Origin: Hofstenia miamia
Taxonomy: Eukaryota; Xenacoelomorpha; Acoela; Hofsteniidae
NCBI GenBank assembly: GCA_900660155.1
Contig: CABFPE010000212.1
Location: 280,096 to 331,656, forward strand
DNA: 51,561 bases
Reading direction: 5' to 3'
The notes below the pieces were generated by a model. The model was not told where the DNA came from. It worked only from the letters and a program-made list of their open reading frames with translations, and made no database searches. The translations under genes and the position numbers were made by a program. Of the stretch, positions 1-9,604 are shown in pieces. Every line of letters starts with the position of its first letter. Within the stretch, counting starts at the first letter, position 1.

Positions 1-37
<37 letters not shown>

Positions 38-42
38 CATAT
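1..42. repeat. (AT)n microsatellite
   Basis: Dinucleotide AT run ending in a short ATAC stretch at the window edge. Similar pure AT runs occur at about 3230-3252, 3985-4000, 5388-5414, 8164-8192, 26112-26140, 26413-26445 and 26573-26598. Confidence 0.95.
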
Positions 43-367
43 TTCAAAGCTAATCAGAAATGGTACCCCAGTATTACTCTGCTAGCAAATCTGTTAATTT
101 AGCCTCCTATTTGAATTTGATGCAGATGTATATGTCCTGGCAAAGATTCACTTTTAGTTTCTGCATACTTGACATTTATTCAAAATCTTGAAAATTCTAA
201 ATTTTGCAAAAATGGAAGTACTTCGATTCCAAACATCAAACATTTTGAGCATAAACTTTCCTAACAGAATGATAACAAAATATTTCATAAAAGCCTTAAT
301 AATACATGTAAGATAAGTTTGAGTGCCTGCCCTAAATAGCCTAAATTAAATTAATAATCGTGTTTAG

Positions 368-674
368 AGTTTCACAAACTCAGCTGCAATAATTAGTTTG
401 ATTTCAATTGAAAGGCTGATTGCAGTAAGATTTCCAATATTCTACAAAAAATCGTTTCATAAAAAGGCGTGTTTTGTTTTCCTAGTGGCTCCGTGGATCT
501 ACAGCTCAATTATTCTCTTACTTAACAATTATTTCTCTTTGGAAATTGAAGATAAATTCTGTACTCAGAAATGGAGCAACTACAGTGCTGGTATCTTGAA
601 CGCGTTTGACTACATCATAATCCAACTAACGATTCCACTCCTTTGTTACATCTACATTGCTTTTTACATATCAG
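368..674 (+). CDS. Peptide-type rhodopsin-class GPCR, penultimate exon (TM3-TM5)
   Basis: Internal exon of a seven-transmembrane receptor. Seen: an AG acceptor at 366-367, then the end of TM3 with the intracellular E-R motif in SIERLIAVRFP (the DRY position), a hydrophobic TM4 (ACFVFLVAPWIYSSIILLL), an extracellular loop 2 with a cysteine (KFCTQKW) that would pair with TM3, and TM5 (IIIQLTIPLLCYIYIAFYI). The exon ends after phase 1 at a GT donor (675-676). The 437-bp intron joins in frame to the exon at 1112. The family pattern is that of FMRFamide/neuropeptide-like receptors, but no ligand can be assigned. Exons for TM1-TM2 must lie upstream, outside the window. The acceptor choice is inferred; the reading frame is closed by a stop just upstream of it. 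Confidence 0.82.
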
Positions 675-1111
675 GTTTCTTATTTTGTGCTAACTTTACA
701 ATGTTCTATAAAAATCTCAAGATATATTATCCGCAAAATTGTCCATTGGTGTGAATTAAACATGAAAAAATTTAGGATTTTTATAAACTAAAAAATGTTT
801 ACCACTGTGAAGTTTTGTAATGTCTATATGCAAAGGATACCGCAGCATTTCATGTGGCTAAGTAATATTTTGAATATAAGGTGCGAGTAATTATTGCTAA
901 AATTAATTAACTACATCATATTTTGAAAACATGTGTTGTTACAAATTTTTGATGTTTATTGATTATGTAAATAAATAAATTGCAATAAATAAGATTTTTC
1001 CAATCACTTTACAAAAAGTTGGAAGCAAATGCTTCAAGTCAATACGGAAGATTATTTGTTTAATAGCCCCTAAATATTATAATGAGAGAATATGATAAAT
1101 AAAACTTTTAG

Positions 1112-1401
1112 CAAAGAAAAGTATTGGAAAGGTGATTTCGAAAGCTCAGGCGAAGATTACGAAGATGCTGTTTACAGTGACGATCGTTTTCATTGCTACA
1201 ACCTTTCCTTCAAAGTTGCACTTCAATTTTTTTGTTCCTATACTAAATGTTCAGCTTTGGAGTTTTGACAGTGTGCTGCATAAATGTCTTACATTTCTTG
1301 CCATGATAAATATTTTAATTAACATAATAATTTATCCTATTGTTGATTCTGAGTTCAGGGCTGCGTTTTTTAAACTACTACTTCCTAAAATACTAAATTG
1401 A
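1112..1401 (+). CDS. Peptide-type rhodopsin-class GPCR, last exon (TM6-TM7, C-terminus)
   Basis: Last exon of the same GPCR. The acceptor TTTTAG (to 1111) leaves two bases that complete the codon split by the upstream donor. The third intracellular loop carries KAQAKITKML. TM6 reads FTVTIVFIATTFPSKLHF, keeping the proline of the usual CWxP motif but neither C nor W. TM7 ends NILINIIIYPIVDSEFRAAF, an N-x3-Y version of NPxxY followed by the EFR start of helix 8. The stop is TGA at 1399-1401, with a possible AATAAA at 1497-1502. The tail is very short (about 10 residues after helix 8 begins). No break is seen in either exon, so this looks like a live host gene. Confidence 0.82.
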
Positions 1402-1621
1402 AAAACTATTAAGTGCATTTTATTTATTATATAATTCCATTCTTTAATAACATATTTAATTTTGCTTCTGTTTAGGCAATTAACTTTCGATTTGAGAATA
1501 AATTCCTGTCTATAAATAGTTTCTAAGAAAGTTGAAATTAAATTTTGATTAGGAATTAAAAAATTATAACACAACTTGTAAAGAAAATCGTTTGTCTTTC
1601 ATTAGTGAAAATTTCGTTTAT

Positions 1622-1968
1622 TTAACACTAGAAGCGCCAAACCCATCAATTGTCGATTTTGAAATTTTAAATTAAAAAAAAATTATAATAATTTTTTTGT
1701 AGAAGTGGTTTATCCTCAGTAATCATTTACTATTTTTTAAAATTGCAAAGCACAAGTGGAAGAATTTTACTTCCGATAATACCACATAGTTAAATAACTC
1801 AAAGTTAAATTTGTTACTTAAGCTAAATATGTTTTCAAGATACGCTATTCATAAAAAAGTTATATTATTGCATCTTGCTATGCAAGTGCTTTCTACATAT
1901 TTACTGAAAAAATAGACTGTTATAAAAATCTTTTAGGTATATTAAAAGTCTAGCGCTTCTAGTGTTAA
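1622..1968. mobile_element. piggyBac-type MITE (TTAA target site)
   Basis: A 347-bp interval bounded by TTAA on both sides (1622-1625 and 1965-1968). The inverted ends are perfect: CACTAGAAGCGC at the left and GCGCTTCTAGTG at the right. TTAA duplication is diagnostic for piggyBac-superfamily insertion. No coding sequence is seen inside, so it is non-autonomous. It lies just downstream of the GPCR gene. The first bases of the inverted ends (CACTAGAA) match those of the element at 5905-6419. Confidence 0.85.
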
Positions 1969-4060
1969 TAACTGGTACTTATTGCCCTTTGACATTTATT
2001 CAAAATAGATTAAGAAACTTGTTATCAACTCAGTCCAGATCTCTAAACACGGAAACTTATTGAAAGTAGATCAATTATTTACCCGGTATTGAGCTGATAA
2101 ATTTGGCATATATTTGTAAGTTTCATTGTATTTTATTTTCGTGTAATAAGTCTAGATTTATAGCATAGAACAATTTTGGTATCGATTAATTTAGTATTGA
2201 AAAATATATTAATTTTGTTAAAAATGTTTAAACATGCATGATATTTTTTATTAGAATGCTTTAAATTCATTTGAAATAGATTAGAAATGTAATTATTGCA
2301 AATAGCTTAAGATATTTTCCCATTGATGAATTTTTCATTATCTTCTTACTGGGGCCACCCAATTTTAACTAATACAACCCAATTTTTAGCTAACCAATTT
2401 TTATAAATTTGACTTAAAGCAAAGTCAATAAAGTTTTAGAAACTGAATTATATCAACCACTACAATGATTAAAGTAATAATCAAAATATTTTGGAATATT
2501 TTCATGCAGAAGATTTCTGTTTTTACAAAGCAGTGTCTTTCAGGAGTGAGAAACTTCTCTTAACAGAACATGTTTTAACTGTGCATGATTAGATTTGGCA
2601 AACACTGCAGGGCAAATTCCTTCTATACTCCAACAAGTCTATCCCGCGAATCCACCTCTATGTAGTTCTGTCGTCTCTAATATCAAAATTGGTGATACCA
2701 TTGTTGAATAAGCAGATCTAATCAATCAAATCAACAGCAATTACTTTGCACTATTGAAACAAAAGCCTTTAATTTAAATATAATTTCTAGGAAGGATAAA
2801 TTTTGACTTTATTCCGAAACCAAAGTGAATTTATTTTGATCGTAAGGACTTTTTCGTCGTCCTACATATTACAATTTGTTTTAGTTAATAAAAATTTAAC
2901 ACGTGTGAGATAGCTAGTTTTGAAAACTGAAATTGGCTCCCAATACACTGCTTTTTCTTGCCAAGTAACAGAAAAATCATAGGTAGTAAACGGTTCTCTA
3001 CTATATTGATAGAAAGAATTTACCACAAAACGGATGCACACTTGATGAATTCAAAATATTTTAAATTATGATTAATATGTTGGCTTAAATTGTATATTCA
3101 AACCCTAAGGGTCTCTTTTTAGATTTGTATTAAGCAACTTTGTAACAACGAAATAGTTTCCTTCAAAGAACATAAATATTGCGAGGTCTAAGCTATATGT
3201 TTGAGCATTTTTTGCCTTCTTCTAAAATTGCTATATATATATATATATATATTATTGGATGATATTTATCAAATATGAAAAAAACAGTGAAATTGCATAC
3301 AATTTATATTTATTTTTTGCTACCAATTGAATATCTTATATATGCTCTGTTGACTGACTAAGTTCATGCTGCATAAGACTATGCATGATCTCAATGTGCT
3401 TTATTTAAAAAATTGGGTAGAAATATTTTTTTTGAAAAAAACAAAGTACACATATATTCTGAAGAAGCTTGTGAAAGATAAAATGCGCTAGAAATGAGAT
3501 CTGTATCGACCCACTGCAAGCAAACCTAGTTTGTCATGTACACTTGTAATACCATTGGAATTTATTAATGCAATTGCAAAATCGGTGAGGGCCTATTTAG
3601 CATTTATGTGTATAAAATAATAATATTAAATGACATCTTTTTTTCTTTCAAATAGAGTGATTGGTATTTAAGAACAAGTTTCCTTTGCTTGATAATTTTG
3701 CACATTATTTGACTCTCTTTCATGAGAAAACACTTAACAAATCCCGAAATTAAATGTTTAGTTCTTGTCTATATTTAAATGGAATTTGGTCAATAAATAT
3801 ATTGCAACATTGTTAAGCAACATTTTTACAAATTTTCTTCTAAGTTAAATTTTGAAATAAGTCTGTTCACTTCTGAACGTTTTTAGTAATACTAATGAAT
3901 ATATTTTTCAAAATTGTAAGAGAGTAAATTTTCATAAATATTCTAATGAATTTAAGCTCTATTTTCTTTCATCTTCTCATTATTTATATATATATATATT
4001 AGAAGTAATTATACTGAGCTTTGCAATATTCATTTTTAAACGCGATGAAAAATATAAACC
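1969..4060. other. Non-coding AT-rich stretch
   Basis: No exon or transposon could be supported. It holds AT microsatellites at about 3230-3252 and 3985-4000. A weak LINE-like stretch near 2600-2760 is described under the rejected items. Confidence 0.6.
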
Positions 4061-4087
4061 GGCTTCGATTCTGAAAATCATCATCAG
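4061..4087 (-). ncRNA. Hammerhead-like ribozyme motif at Penelope element end
   Basis: Read on the minus strand: CTGATGA, one extra base, a 4-bp stem GATT/AATC around a TTCAG loop, then GAAGC. This fits the CUGANGA ... GAA core of hammerhead ribozymes, with a very short stem III after it (GC pairing with GT). It lies just 3' of the GIY-YIG end of the Penelope-like element, where that family is known to carry hammerheads with tiny stem III. The extra base after the core and a weak stem I suggest decay. The assignment is an inference. Confidence 0.5.
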
Positions 4088-4099
4088 TAACAAATATGC

Positions 4100-5382
4100 G
4101 GGGAAATAAATATTTACATATAAAATTACTGCATGCATATTGGAATAAATTTAATGTTATCATGCTTTGTTGCTTATTTACTAAGTGATGTTTCTTTGTT
4201 TGCTTGATGATTAAAGCTTCGCCTATTTTAGGATGTTGTGTTCTTAGTTGTATGTAAAAAAATTTTTTCTTTAGCTTGGTGTTAATGCATAAATACTTTT
4301 GATCTTAGGTGTCCGTTATATGCTCTTTCATTCTTGTTACCAATATTTGCTTTGTTTCCCCGACGTATGATTTTTCATAATCATCACATTTATAATTGTA
4401 GACAACAGGGGAAACTAAATTCTTTGGAATTGGATCTTTATTTTGGAACATATCTTTAGTTTTATACGAAGTAAATATAGGAACGATCCTTGCCCATTTT
4501 AAATTTGTATTCATAGTTTTTATTTACTTCTTTAAACTTTGAATTTGATTACATACATAAGGAAGGTTTAAATATACATTGATTTTGGTTTCATCAAGTT
4601 TTTCTATTTTATTGTCTTCTTTGTTATTGCAAAATAAAGTGTTTGAATATTGTTTGATTAACTTGTGCGGATAACCATTATCTTCAAGTATTTTAAGAAC
4701 TTTCAGGGTGGCATCTGTAAGGTGTTTGTAATTTGAGGATGTAAATTTAGCCCTATTAAACAAAGCTTTGATTGTATTTATTTTGTATGCTTTGTTGCAA
4801 TTTGAATGGTAAGGAATGTATAATCCAGAATTTGTTTTTTTATGTACCAACTAGTTTCGTATTTTTTAGTAAAATTATGTACGCAAACAGCTAGATAATA
4901 TAGTTTGTTGTTTACTTGACATTCCATGGTGAATTGAATATCTTTAAGATGACTATTGAGATATTTTAGAAAATTGTTTACTTCATCTTTTCTTTAAATA
5001 TTGCAAGCACATCATCGACATATCTAAAGTAACACTGTGGCTTGGTTATGGATGCTTCTTCAAAATTACTTTAAATGATGGCCATTGAAAATGCTGCCAT
5101 TGTTGGACTTGGGGCTGATCCCATTGCCATTCCTTCAATTTGGTTGTAAATTTTATTATTAAAGAGGAATGGAGTATTAAGACAACACATATTTACTAAT
5201 ATTCGCAGTGTTTTATGACTAATTGAAATTTGCTCTTCTGGAATAAGTTTTATGATGGGATCAATTGTCATTTTTACTGGAATGTTTGTAAACAAAGATT
5301 TAACATCATAACTAAAGAGAAATTTATCTACTATATTTTAATCAAAAGAATTTGATAATTTGGAGAGAAAATCAGGGTTGTC

Positions 5383-5387
<5 letters not shown>
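4100..5387 (-). mobile_element. Penelope-like retroelement, 5'-truncated relic
   Basis: Minus-strand Penelope-like element (PLE). In order: RT pieces at 5295-5071 (FTNIPV, then NQIEGMAMGSAPSPTMA), the catalytic RYVDDVL (YVDD at 5022-5011), the end of the RT/thumb at 4850-4524 (KKTNSGLYIPYHSNCNKAYK, a PLE hallmark), and a GIY-YIG endonuclease at about 4420-4310 (VYNYKCDDYEKSYVGETKQ). Degraded sequence continues to about 4150 with HPKIGEALIIK, the usual end of the GIY-YIG region. Frame changes and stops split it into at least four pieces. The 5' side stops at an AT microsatellite (5388-5414), so the N-terminal part is missing. A hammerhead-like motif follows on the 3' side. Confidence 0.88.

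Positions 5388-5414
<27 letters not shown>
5388..5414. repeat. (AT)n microsatellite at PLE 5' edge
   Basis: Pure AT run exactly where recognisable PLE coding sequence ends. It could mark a truncation or a slippage site. Confidence 0.9.
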
Positions 5415-5418
<4 letters not shown>

Positions 5419-5904
5419 AATTCGATAATAAAAAATAACTTTTGCTTGATCACCTTGTAGCTATTTCTTTGAATTCAATACTGCAGCTGCAGAAAACTTT
5501 GATTTACTGCCGACTACTTAAATAGAATTTTAAAATATTTAGAAAAACTAACTTAAGAGCATAATTGCCTTCGTGCATACACAAAAGTAATATTTATATT
5601 CTTAAACGATGCGCAAGTTAACTACAGATGCCGCATTTGCAACCTGTAAAGGCAATTCTGAATAAATTATATTTGATTTATTATTTCGAATGACGGAAGT
5701 AATAATTTAAATTCCTTAAAATTCTGACGTTTAATACATTCAAAAGCAGTTGGATCGTAAATGGAAATTGAGGCAGTAGAATGTAAGCTGTCTTTAATCT
5801 AGAATATATTACTATACTTTAAGATCGCATGCAAAACTGTGTCCCAATGTATTCTTCTGCTCCACGAAAATAGCTTAAGATAAATATTGAAATTGCATTA
5901 CGTA
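5415..5904. other. Non-coding stretch
   Basis: AT-rich, no gene or repeat recognised. Confidence 0.6.
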
Positions 5905-6419
5905 TTAACACTAGAACTCCGAACCGGTCATTTGTGACCGTTTTTGATGCAATTGTTAAACAACTACTGCCCAACATGTAAAAATGTTTACAAGCTTACA
6001 CCTATATTCACTAATTCTGCTGTAAAGTACGAATTGATGACATTTTCGGAAAACAGCCAGACTTAGATATTAAAAATCATTAATACCCCTTAAACTCCGA
6101 AAACCGGTCATTTGTGACCCAGACTAAACATTTCATGCATGCGCTTGTGTAGTTATATTTATGCAGTAATATACTTTATATTGAGCATGTATTTAACAGT
6201 TTTGATCGTTTTAGTTAAAAATTAATGGCAAGAGAACAGCGAAGCGAGCTCAATCAAATTATGTGGGATATTGCATCAGATAGCAGTAGCAGTGTTTATT
6301 AAATATGAACCTGAATGCCTGTATAAATCTCACTTTAATAAATGCTACACAAATACCGGTCATTTATGACCGGATTAGGAATTAAAGGGTGTATTAAATT
6401 TTCGGAGTTCTAGTATTAA
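5905..6419. mobile_element. piggyBac-type MITE with internal ACCGGTCATTTGTGACC repeats
   Basis: A 515-bp interval with TTAA at both ends (5905-5908 and 6416-6419). The inverted ends are CACTAGAACTCCGA on the left and TCGGAGTTCTAGTA on the right. Inside, a self-complementary motif ACCGGTCATTTGTGACC occurs near the left end, again near 6105, and as ACCGGTCATTTATGACC near 6355. These subterminal repeats may be transposase binding sites (inference). A 26-codon reading frame sits in the middle. Confidence 0.87.
6225..6302 (+). pseudogene. Possible remnant of a piggyBac transposase N-terminus (26 codons)
   Basis: Short ATG frame inside the TTAA element encoding MAREQRSELNQIMWDIASDS followed by SSSVY and TAA. 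piggyBac-family transposases often begin with a short basic/acidic stretch rich in D/S before the DDE domain. The position in a deleted piggyBac-type element makes a leftover start of the transposase frame plausible, but the match is by composition only. Confidence 0.35.
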
Positions 6420-6723
6420 TATTTGAAAAGAAGCTACTCGCGATGTGCTCTCAAAATTGGACAGTCTTCTGGCTGTATCCGGTGTCTCTTCAATAACTTG
6501 ATTTAGCTAATCCCACTTTAAACAAATCAGAAGAATATATGATATGGTTACAACAATGCGAAGTAAACCTAAAATCTAAGTTGTTTAGGATGCCGTATAT
6601 GATTATGAGGTGATGAGAATAATGAAATTGTTTCCTTTATGTATAAATACAAAACATAATTATTTTTTGGCAAATTGTTCCCAGCAATTTTCCTAATTTT
6701 TGATGTAATCATAACGTGAACAT
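6420..6723. other. Non-coding stretch
   Basis: No feature recognised between the TTAA element and the foldback element. Confidence 0.6.
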
Positions 6724-7686
6724 ACCCTAGTAAATAAGTTTGGAAAATTTGGCAAATATTTGCCAAATATTTGGATAAAAATCCATAATTTTTGTAAATG
6801 GAAATATTCCAAATATTTGCCAAATTATTGCCTAATTTTCCAAATTTGTACAATTTGTACATTCATTAATTTACAGCTTATTTGAATAAATAAAAGTGTT
6901 CGTAATATATATAATAAACTATTTCAAACATTTTTGAAACCAATATAACGAAAATTTCAACATTTTATGACTACTATTATAAACAATTAAAATATTTATA
7001 TATCTAAGAATAATTTATACAACATCTAAGTACGCAATTAGTACTAGTTGTGGACTAGCGTTATCACCTGTGTTCATTTAGTTTTTTATGTTCATACCCT
7101 GAAATAATTTTTAAATCTACCATACTTATAGATGTTTAAATTATAATTCATAATTGCCATAATTTTGAGCGAATTGAAATATAAGCAAGCTTATTTGGTA
7201 TATAATCAATGTTGCCTTAGTTTGAAATTATGATGTTAACTGACATGCCAATGCATTAATGCAACTGGTTGGCAGTTTATTGTTGTAGTTTAGACCATGA
7301 CTTGTTGGTCTTGGGTCTCTACATCTCTTTATACACTCAAATGTATACTTTGTAGGTAGTTTAATCAACTGCTGTTATAAATAACTGACGAAATAATAAT
7401 GCTTTGAATAAATGTATGAGTGTAATTATTTAATGCAGTACTCTTAAAATTTCACTTAGCCCAAAATTTGGAAAGTTTGCCAAATATTTGGCAAATTCTT
7501 GGAAAGTTTGCAAATTATTTGGAAAATTTGCCAAATATTTGGAAAATTTGAAAAAAAATTGGAAAATTTGCCAAATGTTTGGCAAATATTTGCCAAAAAT
7601 TTGGAATTGATTTGCAAATCCTTTCCAAATATTTGGCAAAAATTTGGCAATTTTTCGCCAAATTTTCCAAATTTATTTACTAGGGT
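6724..7686. mobile_element. Foldback element with TTTGGCAAA-rich palindromic arms
   Basis: The outer ends are inverted: the left begins ACCCTAGTAAATAAGTTTGG and the right ends with its near-perfect reverse complement, ...TTTATTTACTAGGGT. Each arm (about 6724-6860 and 7455-7686) is itself made of alternating TTTGGCAAA/TTTGCCAAA and CCAAATATTTGG units, so each arm can also fold on itself. The roughly 595-bp centre is ordinary AT-rich DNA without coding potential. No clear target duplication is visible. The structure resembles foldback DNA transposons, but the superfamily is unassigned. Confidence 0.75.
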
Positions 7687-8159
7687 CGCTATTACAGAGC
7701 GCACATATTTACATCCGATTACGAATAAAACAGAATGGTTTTACCTATTTCGACGGCTCTGCTAATTAAGTTTGCATGGATATTTTGGGAAAAAGTTGCC
7801 AAAATGTAGCCAACACCTTGGATTTTTTTTTGGAATTTTTGATATACATTTTGACAAAATGATGCATCTGTTGATTTACAATTCAGACATTAATACTAAA
7901 GTCAATTTGATTATCGAAGTTTACTGTATACTGACATAAATCAAATCTTTTGAAAAAATTCGACTTAAAAATAAAATGGGCATAAAAATAGCAGTTAATC
8001 ATCTATATATCAGGAATACAGGAGCAAAAATTTACATAAACTTTTCTAAATCCAAAGTCTGTTGTCCATAAAAATATACTAACTACTTTCTTTACAATAT
8101 TTCATAATATTGCCCCAATCCACAAATCCAATTTTCTATCATACAAAATATTAAGCGCA

Positions 8160-8194
<35 letters not shown>

Positions 8195-9221
8195 GGTATA
8201 TATATGTTTTGCTAAGGAATAGCGAAGGGTTACTTATGCAATACAACTTAAGTCCTGCTTGCTATCATTTGAAAGGTATTTAAGTGAATTTAAGAAAATC
8301 CATTTCTGTAGCTCTTAATCATTTGAATGAAAATTTGAATAAAGTGGCGGAATCTACTGACCTATTAGTCTGCTACACCTCTGTTCTCGAAATTTCTGCA
8401 ATGTGAATTATCTGCTGGATTGAGATGAATATCATCACATATCAATTGGGTGCAATTGGCATATTTCTAAACATTGCTGAGAGAGATGAATTTAAATGAG
8501 TTTACATGTCTACACACGGTTGTTGTAAGAAGCAGAGGTGTAGAACGTATGCTTGAATAGCTGTATGCATTTATTTTTTCATGATATTTTTGTTTGTGGA
8601 TCTAATGGTATTGTGATTTTAGATACTAAATTGTATATTTTCTTCTGACTTTTGCACATTTGATTTACTTAATCAGTGAAGACCTTTAAATATTCAGACG
8701 AAGAATTCGTTCGCAAAAAAATCTTGACAATGAAGAATAATCATTATTTGCTGATTCTTTTATCATTCATTTAATGGGAATGAAATCAATTTTGTTAAAG
8801 CATTACTTAAATTTTCAGGGAGTTCTTATGTCAATAATGACTTGCTCTATTATATATTTATGAATTATTAGAAGTTGGAGTTTACCAGATGCAAACGATT
8901 TTGCACGTAATTTTTTAAACTAGTTACCCTCTTCATTGTTTCGGACAATAAATTGAATTGCCTAATGTTTAAAATTTGAAATTTCTTGGGCATTCATTAA
9001 ATTATTCTCTAAATAATGGGGCCCAAATGTTAATTACCTTAGAGAATTGAGGCATTAATTTCAAGAAACAATACTGAAAAATAATATTTATGCATTTATT
9101 TTTTTTGTTTCCCTAAGATATTAAAATTTTGTCTAACGTGATTGTTTGGAAGGCTAAATCGTCTTTGGAATTTAAGTAGGTTAGGCTAAAAGAATACCTT
9201 TCTTGGTTTACAATTGCTAAA
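7687..9221. other. Non-coding stretch downstream of the receptor gene
   Basis: AT-rich; includes an AT microsatellite at 8164-8192. No exon or element recognised. Confidence 0.6.
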
Positions 9222-9227
9222 TTTATT
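9222..9227 (-). promoter_or_regulatory. Possible polyadenylation signal of the Cys-loop receptor gene
   Basis: AATAAA on the minus strand, about 165 bases after the stop codon of the last exon. In AT-rich DNA such hexamers are common, so this is tentative. Confidence 0.35.
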
Positions 9228-9392
9228 CAAAAGACATTTCAAATTTTTGTTAAAATGAACTAACAAATTCTTAATATTGAATATAATGTATATTAAAGAA
9301 ATAATTACTAACTGTGACAAAATACAATAAGCAACATACTATACAATTACCATATTTGAAAGAATACACTTTAAGAAAATCTTCAAAAGTTT

Positions 9393-9604
9393 TTAATTAG
9401 TTTGACTTCGAGAAATAAATACAGAAAAAGCTCTAACTTGAATGAAACTACCAACAATAAAATATGAAATCATGAAGATTCTGTTGAAGATTCCTACCAA
9501 GGTTTCCCACTCAGCCTTCATGATCTGCTCAACAAGAACTTTGCTATGAATATTGTTTTTAGTTGCCTTCCCATTCTGTGGTGTTTGTTTTAAAGGTTGG
9601 ATGA
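9393..9604 (-). CDS. Cys-loop receptor exon 9 (M3-M4 loop end, TM4, stop)
   Basis: Acceptor ATCTTAG; two bases complete Val353. Encodes a basic, polar linker, then EQIMKAEWETLVGIFNRIFM, the MA helix and TM4 start (compare W-x-x-L-A-x-V-x-D-R-x-F), TM4 itself and a short tail FISRSQTN before TAA (9395-9393). The M3-M4 loop is short, about 60 residues. Confidence 0.9.

Noticed and set aside
2600-2760. Weak LINE-like pre-RT pattern (ADLINQINSNYFALLKQK)
   Set aside because: One short stretch with no neighbouring RT or endonuclease motif; could be chance in AT-rich DNA.
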